This document shows positions 55,598 through 64,000 of a stretch of DNA of 64,000 nucleotides, piece after piece (positions within the stretch are counted from its first letter, which is position 1; the number at the start of each line of letters is the position of its first letter). The notes below the pieces were generated by a model. It was not told the origin of the DNA. It saw only the letters and a program-made list of their open reading frames with translations, and did not search any database. The position numbers and the translations under genes are program-made. The stretch is from Chara braunii (taxonomy: Eukaryota; Streptophyta; Charophyceae; Charales; Characeae). The stretch spans positions 425,625 to 489,624 of the forward strand of contig BFEA01000594.1 of assembly GCA_003427395.1 (NCBI GenBank), given 5' to 3'.

Positions 55598-55800
55598 GCA
55601 ACGTAACCTGCATGCGTGTGCTGCGACGTAGGCGCCAGGATCTTGGCGCTTGGCCAATCATGGGCTCAGTAGGCAGCAGGAGGACGATGCAACGTGACCT
55701 GCATGCGTGTGCAACGACGTAGGCGCAACGTAACCTGCATGCGTGCGCTCCGACGTAGGCGCAACGTAACCTGCATGCGTGTGCTGTGACGTAGGCGCCA
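55598..55800. repeat. 36-bp repeats inside a larger duplication
   Basis: Units starting GCAACGTAACCTGCATGCGT at 55598, 55689, 55725 and 55761; the first and last are followed by the same segment (GGCGCCAGGATCTTGGCGC, CCAATCATGG). The period allows a 12-residue repeat (AYVGAHACRLRC) on the minus strand; I do not regard it as a gene. Confidence 0.85.
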
Positions 55801-55959
55801 GGATCTTGGCGCTTGGCCAATCATGGCCTCAGTAGCCGAGAGAAAAGCCTCGTTCCTCGTTGGAGATAGACGTGCGCACTTTCGGTGAATTTATATCTTT
55901 GTGCATGTATGTGTAAGGTGTGTGCATATTTCTGTATACGTGTACGTAAATGCATATAT

Positions 55960-56620
55960 GCTAGGTCTATGTTCTCGATGCGTTCACTCGTCTACGTTCC
56001 TAGTCGAGCTGACCATTCTTTTCGTTGGCTGTTCCGAGGTTTGTACAGCTGGTTATTACCCCCCGCTAAGCTGGGTATAGCCCTAGATGATGTGCACTGT
56101 ATCGACTCTGTATAGGCTATGTATCTTTTCGATGCGTTCACACGAATACGGTCCTCATTGAGCTGGTCGTTTTTTTCGTTGGCAGATCCAAGGTTTGTAG
56201 AGATGGTTATAACCCTGCACAGTGAGATGAGTATAGCCTTAGATTATGTGCTATGTATGTAATATGTCTCTTTTCAATTTGTTTACGCGTATACGTTCCT
56301 TGTTGACGTGACCTTAGATGATGTACTGCATATGTACTACGTATGTACTACGTATGTACTATGTATGTACTATGATGTACTGCATATGTGCATAGTATGT
56401 ACTACGTATGTTCTATGTATGTACTACGTATGTACTACGTATGTACTACGCATGTACTGTGTGTACTACGTATGTACTATGTATGTTTTCGATGTGCTTA
56501 AGCGTATACGTTCCTCATTGACCTGATCGTTTTTCCCTCGGTAGCTCCGAGCTTGTAGAGATGGTTATACCCTCCACTCAGCTGGGTATAGCCGTAGGCG
56601 ATATACTGTGTATGTAGTAT
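55960..56620. repeat. Tandem repeats of about 170-220 bp, with (TATGTACTACG)n expansion
   Basis: Four units share TTTTCGATG-GTT, CGTATACGTTCCT, TTGAGCTG, TAGAGATGGTTATA and GGGTATAGCC motifs, at about 55967, 56130, 56272 and 56484. Between the third and fourth, a TATGTACTACG minisatellite has expanded (56325-56480). Confidence 0.75.
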
Positions 56621-57491
56621 GTACGTAATATATGTGTGCATACTTGGACGTAGATTATGTACTCTGTATGTACTCTGTTTGTACTATATATGTACTATGT
56701 ATGTACCATGTGTGCGTACCTGGACGTGGAGGTCATGTTGAGCTTTTTTTTTTTTGGTAATCAGCTTTCTCGAGTTCAAAGAGAGAGCGTTCCGCAGCTT
56801 CATCCAGCCATGGCTGCCTTCTTCTTCTGAATAGAACGCGCAGTCGTGAGCACTGTATCTATAGACTGAAAGTTGCCCCAAGTATAGGTAGAATGACCAG
56901 GCGTTCGGCGTTCTATTGGGAGGAAGACCGTGTACATGCAGTGGCCACTGGGAGCTGGAAAGCCGTGTGTGTCGTTTGGACTTCGTCGACTTTGACTTTC
57001 AGCGACTCGGTCGTTGACTAATGCGATGACTTTGATTTTGACCTTGACGTATTCTATCGTGGTTATTGAATTGAAATAAAGGCATCCTTTTTTTTTGCCT
57101 TTTTCCATTTGTTCATCGATTAGCAAATTATTTGCGACTCCGTTTGTTTTTTCTTTTTGCGAATTTGACATTCATTAGTCAATGAACTGAGTCGTGCTTT
57201 TTCAAATTGATATGCGGATTAGTTAGCGTTCTTTTTTTTGCAAACTCGTTGACGTGATTATCCATTTAGTTTTCTCTTTTATCCCCTTCCCGCCATTATT
57301 AGGGAAGTACAAGAGTTGTGCGACTTTTCTAATCTCGTTTTATAACTGCCTAGGGAAGGATTTTTTTTTTGAAGTCCTCGCACATCAATCTTTTTTCCCG
57401 AGGGAAGGACTTAAAAAAACAATTCCCCGCACACCGATTTTTATATCCTCCCCCGCCCCCCCCCTCCCCCCGGGAGGAAATATTGCTCGTA

Positions 57492-57495
<4 letters not shown>

Positions 57496-57549
<54 letters not shown>
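57496..57549. repeat. (GA)n microsatellite
   Basis: Uninterrupted GA of about 54 bp. Confidence 0.98.
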
Positions 57550-57551
<2 letters not shown>

Positions 57552-57639
57552 ACCTCACTGTATGAAAAAAAAAAAAAAAACAGAGAAAATCGAAAAAACA
57601 CAGTATGGTCTTAGTTCTAGCATGAGAAGCTTGCGAATC

Positions 57640-58180
57640 GGGAAGGGGGAGTTGACCGAGTGACAAGAGGGGGGAAGGGCGAGCCATGGGGGTGTGACAG
57701 CGTGTTCTGCTTGTGAAGTGGGTAAAGGGAAAGTGTTAAGGGGTTTTGCTGGATGCCTGGCATAGGAAGGGGGCGAAAGAGGAAGTGTCGATGGGTTTTT
57801 TTGCATGGTGCTTCGCATGGGAAATGGTGGGGAAACGCGAGTGCCGAGCGAGGAAAGTGCGGGGTTGGCGAGTGCAGAAGTGGTCAGGGTTCTGCAGGGT
57901 ACTTTGTGTGGGAAATAGTCACGGAGGGGGAGTGTTGATAAGGGTAGTGAAGGGATTTGCATGCCAAACTGTGGGGAGGGAGTGCGGAAGGGGTTCAAAT
58001 GATGCGTCACACACAAGCAAGCCAAGTGGGCAAGGGGCGTGCTGAGGCGGGTTGCACACGAAGTGCAAGGGGCTTTGTCGCGGAGTAGGGGAAAAGGGGC
58101 CTTACACACGAAGTGGGAGGAAAGGGGCTTTGCACACAAATTGGGGGGAGAGGGGCGAGCTTTGCAGCACAAGGTCGATG
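57640..58180. repeat. Degenerate minisatellite, about 45-50 bp unit
   Basis: A motif of the form AAGGGGxTTTGCA, then a variable dozen bases, then GTGGGxAAxGGGG recurs about eleven times. This explains the 205-codon Pro/Ser/Leu-rich frame on the minus strand and several plus-strand frames, none of which I accept as genes. Confidence 0.6.
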
Positions 58181-58548
58181 AAGGGCCAATACCACTTCTG
58201 ATAGGCCTCGTAGTTCAGTGAGAGTCTAGGAGCTATGATGTGGTTAGCTTCCTAGAAGAGTTACTTAGATCAGATTTGCAAGTCCTGCCATTGCCTGCCC
58301 CTTATTGCGTGGAGAACAGCTGTTATGTTCCCCCAGGGATAGAGCACACTGATGCGAAACATGTTTACACGCTTGCTTCCTGTCTGCTTCTTTGTCTCTG
58401 TCTCCGTTTCTCTCTCTCTCCACACAGATATCCCACGCCCATCCCTTTCTCTATGTCTGTCCCTTCGTCCCATCTCCTTGTCTGGCTATCGGCTGCTGCA
58501 TCAGTGGAAGCAGCAACAGTTGCTCTCTCCATGTCTGTTCTTTTATTC

Positions 58549-58551
<3 letters not shown>

Positions 58552-58612
<61 letters not shown>

Positions 58613-58636
58613 GTGTGTGTGTGTGTGTGCGTGCGT
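58552..58636. repeat. (GT)n microsatellite
   Basis: About 85 bp of GT with a few GC interruptions. Confidence 0.98.
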
Positions 58637-58699
58637 GCGTGCGCGCATGCATGCCTGGCTCTCCGCTTGCCTGTCTGTCTTCATTACACTTCCTTTCCT

Positions 58700-61600
58700 A
58701 TTTTTAGGATTTATTGTTTTTTTTGGGGAATTTTTCTGCTGTACACTGCGGGCTGTGTGCTGCGTGTGCACACCTTGCTCACATGCAGTGCACTGCAAGT
58801 ATGCAGGCACTGCAGGGTACGAGACTGATTCCTTGTGAACTTCAGATCCGAAGGATCTGCTGTGTAGGTCGCACACTTTGCTTGTTCGTCATGCAAGTGT
58901 GATTTGCAGTGTTCTGTGCAGATACAGCAGGTCACTTGACTCGTGCCTTGCAAACTTTTCGGGCTGTGTTCCGCATGTGTGCGACAAATGAGCTTAGTGC
59001 TTGGAATTGCCCAAGGCTTTCAGCATTGCCATTGTGAGCATCCTTGACTGACATGGTGCACCATTGATCGTGCTTTGCATATGCACATTGTTTTGTGCAT
59101 TGCTTTGCTGTCCGTGGACATAGGATCTGTCAAGCTGTGTCCTGTTGTGCTGACTTCAGCCGATGAAGTTATGTGTCCTGTTGTGCTGACTTCCGCCGAT
59201 GAAGTCATGTCTCCGTTAGTCTGTAGGAGTCATGCACTGTCGTCTGTGAGTTTGTCTTGTTTGAATACTTGCTCGTCCGGGCTGCACGAGGTTTGCTTTG
59301 GCAGTTGACTACCCTAGTGCTTGTTTCAGTTCGCATGTGTGGAGATTGGGAGTGATGGGGGTTGGATCTGTCATTGGGCGTATTAGCCAAGCGGAGGCAT
59401 TATAAGTTTGGTTTGAGAGAAGCGAGAGGCAGGGTGAGAGTAAGGCGCGTGTTTTGTCTTTTTGATAGTCTCCCCGGTTTTGTGATCCTCCTTTCTTTCT
59501 TGGGCTCTCTTTCTTTTGTTACATCCGCGTCCGCATTCCTTTCAATTCCACTTAGGCTTGCAGGCTTGGTGGTGGCTTTCTCATTTGTACTCTGCATATA
59601 GTCATCGTGGATGGTGGCCTTGTTTCTTTCTCCTTTTATGCTTAACCAATGAAAGCCGATTCCTTGCATCTGAATGTTCTATGGGTATGTTTCAAGTGGG
59701 TGGATAGACAGGTCTTCTTTGGGTGGGCATACATATGTGCCCGGCGATGTATGTTTGTTGCCTTCATCGGTTTGACGTTTGCTGAGAGGAGGGCGTTTGA
59801 GTGGGAACAAAACATACATACTATGTGCTACTGGATTCAAACTCTGGGAAGAAGGGTCTTTGAGAGTAAGCGCAGAAGTTGACGATGTTGGAAGAAGGGG
59901 GGGTTGGGGGTTGGGCAGGGGGGAGGGCGTGACGCCCAAGGTGCTTTCCCATGTGTGAAGAGGGAGGTTTCCAATGGCAGGTTCTCCATACGGAAGGGGT
60001 TTGGAGAGGGGTTTTCTCTTCCGGGGAGAGGTGTGGGGCTCGGGAGGTGAAGGGGGAGGAAAGGTTACTGATATCCTCCCGTCCTACTTGGCTACCTTCT
60101 TTGGCCTGGTGGACCAGGGTGACAAACGGTGATTGTGCATGTGTCATTGGGTACGGATTTTGCTGGATCTCGCATGTCCGTGGACATCACCGAGAAGAGT
60201 TCTGTCAAGTTATGGGTTGGTTGCAAAAATGGCAATTATAGAACCTTTGCTGATGGCAGGCAAGAAAAGGTATTGGTAAGGTGAACCTGGGGTGCAATCT
60301 GTTAAACGAACGTTTAATGCCTGCAATAAATTCTTGGGGATCAAGACTGGCCTTGAGCAGTCTGATGAGCGTGGGACCTTCTTTCGTGGCTCACCATGCT
60401 AGCCGCAGTTAGCTTGTTGCCAACTCTGGCTAGCTCGCTGGTTAATTAACCGTTTAAGTGTGAGTATGACTGAGGATAATGGTGACGACCTTGGTGGTCA
60501 GGTGGGGTAAACCCTCTGGTGGTCGGAAGAGTGCTTGTATCAGACACAGGCTCCTGTTCGTGGAGGGGTCTGATGTGGTGGATTCTGGTGGTGGTCCCCA
60601 CAACATGCCTCCTGTCTTATAAGTGGTCATGCGGTGACAAGGTGACCGTTTTTGGTTTTTCTGAATTGCCGTGAAGACGCTGCTCTGCATTTGGTGTGAA
60701 ATATTTTTTGGAAATCATGTTTGTGCAAAAGGTGAAGGCTTTTTTGGAAGTTTCTCTTTTCACAGCGTTTGGGTGGGATTGCATTGAGGTGTCTTCATGT
60801 TTGGGTCTGACCGCTCCCAAGCCGTGCAATGGACAAACGGGCACCAGAGCCCTAGTCCGTATGGGTGATACCCTGCGAGATGGTGAAACCATCAGAACCA
60901 AAGAAAGAATGTATCACCTTGCTCGGCCGGACATGAATCGTCTCTTGCATGGGCAGGTGTAGATTGGTGTTGTGTTCCTGTGTTAGCAAATGCGTTCGTC
61001 GGTCTTGAAGGCGTGTGTGAGCCAGTGTGGGAATTCACGGTAATCGGGGTCACGCCGGCAAAGGAACAGTAACCCTTCCTGCCAGTGAGGTAAGATGACG
61101 AGCGTGGTGATGGTGATGGTGGTCGTGAAACCAAATTTGGCATCAGGTGTGCTTTGATCACAAAGTGAGATCCGGCCTGCGATTGGCGAGGTGTAAGGTG
61201 GAATGTTTGGGAAGCGAAACTCACTGGTGGGTCCATCGAAAGGGTCATCTGGGTTGTTTTTCGCTGTAAAACTGGAACGTGGAAAGCCTGATTGGTGAAA
61301 GTCAAATGAAGTTCGGTCAGAGGCAAGGCCGCCAATCGGGTGAAAGCATGATGTCGTTGCTTGGTAGGGTTTCCCCATGGAAGTGAGATTACTGCGTTCG
61401 GTCGGAGGTAAGGACGACTGGATGAAAGCATGATGTCGTTGCATTAGCAGGGTTTCCCCAAGGAACCGAGATTACCGTAAAGAACAGTGAGGATCAGGAT
61501 ATGAAGTTTCAGTGTCAGAACTTAAGGCGGCTGTCAACGATGGGGGAGTTGGATCGATGGATTCAAAGTCTACATGAGGTTGGTTCTGTGATAGCTCTGA

Positions 61601-63940
61601 TCTGGATGTGGCCATCGGCAATAGGAGTGAGGTCTATGGATCGAAGTTTTCATCTTGGTGGTTGAGTGATACGCACATCCCACCTGGTGCCAACCCACCC
61701 TGTACCGTGTAGGCATCTGTTCCCTCCCATTCACAGCGGATGCTCGTGATTTTTCACACAGATCAAAGCAGAGGCATTATCACACTCCCACCCACCTTCA
61801 TTCCCCTCACCAAACCCAGAGTCCCCTCTTCCACTCCGAAAATTCTCTCCCACATCTTTTTGCAATACCAGGTCAATCGATGCCCCCTAGTTCCCTTGCG
61901 CAAAATCTACAGCACTCCACGCCACCAAAGCGCCAACCGTCAACAAACCGACACGGGCTCTTCCCCTCTTAGCAGCAGACTGCCCCTTTCTCCGGCCTCC
62001 TGTTTCCAACCCAGCTTATCTTATCACCATTCTTACCTTTGTTGTCAAGATCTTGGTTCCCACTTCTTACTGCACTCGATAGTATTTAGGAACTTGGTAC
62101 TCAGCGAATCAGGGCAAAACTATACGTACACACACACAGACATACAAACATATCACCACGGCTAGGAGGCATTTGCATGAAAAACATGCCGCCCACCCCC
62201 TTTTTCCGACTGAAAGCAGTGCATTTTCCTGGTTCATTGGGAAAAGTTCATTTGTTGTCAAGCAGTTCCATGCACACACTAAGCTGCGCTGCAAAACACT
62301 TGGCAGTACGGCAGACTGGTCCTAACTACTACACAGAGGTGCAGAACCATTTTCCGGCAACTATCCACTTGCACGACCATCCCTCCCCTCAACAGATTAT
62401 CACGATCTCTTCTGCAGTCCTCTACCTGTCCCTGCTTCCCGTCCGACTTGGAGAAGGGAACCGTCCACTGGGGATAGTGCCACCAGCGTCACTCGAAGAG
62501 GGTACGTCATTCAACAGGTGAATGCACGGGAAGGTTGACTTGTCGAAAGGATGGGAGCTTGCTGTTAGAAGTGAAGGAGATGGCCACCGTTCGTCCCACC
62601 TGGTGTATCATCACCACCTTCCTGTGTCCTTTTCGAGATGGTAAGTTTTGGCATTTTGTCTGATTTCGAGACTGGCAGTGCGTTCTTGGACACTGAACTG
62701 ATGGCGCGGGTCGAAGAGCATTGCAGTGACTGTGGGTGTGCGTAGGACCCTTGTGTGGGACTACTGGCCGCTGATCCTGTGCTGCAGTGTGGCGATGTTG
62801 TATCGGCCGGTAAGTGGTAGGGGATGGACATTGAACGAAATAGAACATGGTTCTTTTGGGGCGACCACAGTTTTCCTTGGTTCCATGGGGCAAAAAGTGA
62901 TTCGGAAACGCTTTGTTCTCGGGTATGGTTCGTAATTAAGCAATCGTGGTTTGCACACCGACATGGGGACTGAAGACAAAGGACGGTGAGGATGATTACG
63001 GGCACTGGAGACTAACAAAGATGGCGATAATTGTAATGAGGAATGAGTGGACGTTTGTAGTAGATGCGCGGATTTGGGCGTGCTGCATATTGCTAATTTT
63101 CTGAAGGCGGATGGATGACGTAGCTAACCACTTTTTTGGCCATGGATGATGATGCCACCTTGGAGTGAAACTGGAGTAGTACAATCTCCACAGGGCATCA
63201 TTCACATGTATAGAATGCAGAGGTTTGAAGGACAGCGGCGTGTGGTCTGTCTTACACGGCTCTTTATGTTCTCGTTCGTCGCGGCTCTTCGATAGGAAAG
63301 GCTATGGTGAGTGTCTTGTGTGGCCAACGTGCGTGGGGTTCGACATGTGAACCGCAAATGACTGAATATTCACCGCTCTCGACCTGCTGATCTGTTGGCT
63401 CCTTCTTATTTGTATGTCATCGTCATCCTCGTTTTTACTGATGTATACATCTGTTGCTGCTGGATACTGTCATTCGGTTATTCTCTTAAAAAGGGTGGTG
63501 GGTCTGATACACTTGCAGAGGTTGGGTCAAAAAAGAGGTTCTGGGAAGAGCCTGGCAGCTCGAGTCTGTTGGTCAGATGGATGGTTGAATGGGTTGGTCA
63601 GACGCAGCAGTGGTATTTTGTAGCCTCCAGCAGGCACACATGAGGGTGGTGGGCTCAACACCCTCGAGAAACAAGATGATGGACGGATAAATGGCTGAAT
63701 GGCAAATAGGGCCAGGGAGAGTTTGAGTTGAGGGAAATTGCCAGCCATGACTCTGTTTGTGTGTCATCTTTCCACGGGTGCGGCAAATGAAATCGACCAA
63801 CCAATCAACCAACCAATCAATCATGCATAACCAACAGTGAGCGCTGCTGCTGCTAGTGCTGAAGGTGTGGGTCAATGACGCCATAAATAGCAGACAGGGA
63901 AAGACAGGGCAAGAACATGTGTCGGTGTGCACATGCGCTC
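58700..63940. other. No gene recognised; scattered short repeats
   Basis: Includes a 36-bp direct repeat (59138-59173, 59174-59209; core GTCCTGTTGTGCTGACTTC) and an 87-bp tandem pair (about 61310 and 61397; core GAAAGCATGATGTCGTTGC). Frames of 60-180 codons occur on both strands but overlap one another and show no domain. Exons of a host gene cannot be excluded without transcripts. Confidence 0.4.
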
Positions 63941-63951
63941 ACTTGTAAACA

Positions 63952-63994
63952 CACACGCAGACACACAGACACACACACACACACACACACACAC
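63952..63994. repeat. (AC)n microsatellite
   Basis: AC repeat at the window edge. Confidence 0.95.
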
Positions 63995-64000
63995 AGAGAG

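Noticed and set aside
57555-58172. 205-codon minus-strand ORF
   Set aside because: Explained by the 45-50 bp degenerate minisatellite on the plus strand; residues repeat with the DNA unit.
58365-58838. ORFs across the (GT)n tract
   Set aside because: His-Thr and Cys-Val runs are direct translations of the microsatellite.
60892-61444. Two overlapping minus-strand ORFs of 153-179 codons
   Set aside because: They span an 87-bp tandem repeat, overlap in two frames, and have no recognisable domain or conserved partner.

Overview
This is a eukaryotic nuclear window, probably from a large, repeat-rich genome of the plant/streptophyte kind. The evidence is Ty3/gypsy chromodomain-type retrotransposon remains, MITEs with 3-bp target duplications, tRNA-like Pol III box pairs, TATA-type promoters, GT/AG splice-like sites and many long (GA)n, (GT)n, (A)n and (G)n tracts. 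A charophyte such as Chara would fit, but the species is a guess. Nothing looks prokaryotic. Three N gaps (16459-16653, 38718-38959, 53135-53463) and scattered single Ns show a draft assembly.

Layout. 1-8.2 kb: one decayed Ty3/gypsy element on the minus strand (gag, PR, RT, RNase H, IN zinc finger, IN core, IN C-terminus with chromodomain). It is split by a hairpin/poly(A)/pyrimidine-rich insertion at about 0.9-2.65 kb and a tandem repeat at 3.06-3.46 kb. 9.9-16.4 kb (copy A1) and 37.8-44.1 kb (copy A2): two long copies of an element I cannot assign, called 'family A' here. It has an LTR-like start, tRNA-like modules, a long series of short perfect hairpins, poly(A) and (GA)n tracts, a TATA box, a leader with repeated hairpins, a splice-donor-like site, and two small unknown ORFs (B and C), each opening at a CAG|ATG acceptor-like site. 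16.65-25.55 kb: two near-identical 4.4-kb direct repeats (U1, U2) carrying the 3' half of family A and an LTR-like end on the minus strand. Shared Ns and junction Ns suggest an assembly artefact. 25.7-26.1 kb: an inverted family-A 3' fragment.

26-37 kb is AT-rich, decayed, LTR-like DNA with tandem arrays, two small MITEs (29.5-29.8 kb), a second gypsy RT remnant (33.0-33.6 kb), a 135-bp poly(A) run and a foldback just before copy A2. 44-64 kb is less AT-rich and dominated by microsatellites, minisatellites and small MITEs. It holds the only host-gene candidate, an Arg/Gly/Asp-rich ORF at 52.96-54.0 kb interrupted by a gap.

How it fits together. Almost everything recognisable is mobile or repetitive. 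The most unusual content is family A. Its hairpins are kept at matching places in diverged copies although the stem sequences differ, and its ORFs look arranged for expression from one LTR-like promoter by splicing a common leader to each ORF. No reverse transcriptase is visible inside it, so if it is a retroelement it is non-autonomous or incompletely captured here.
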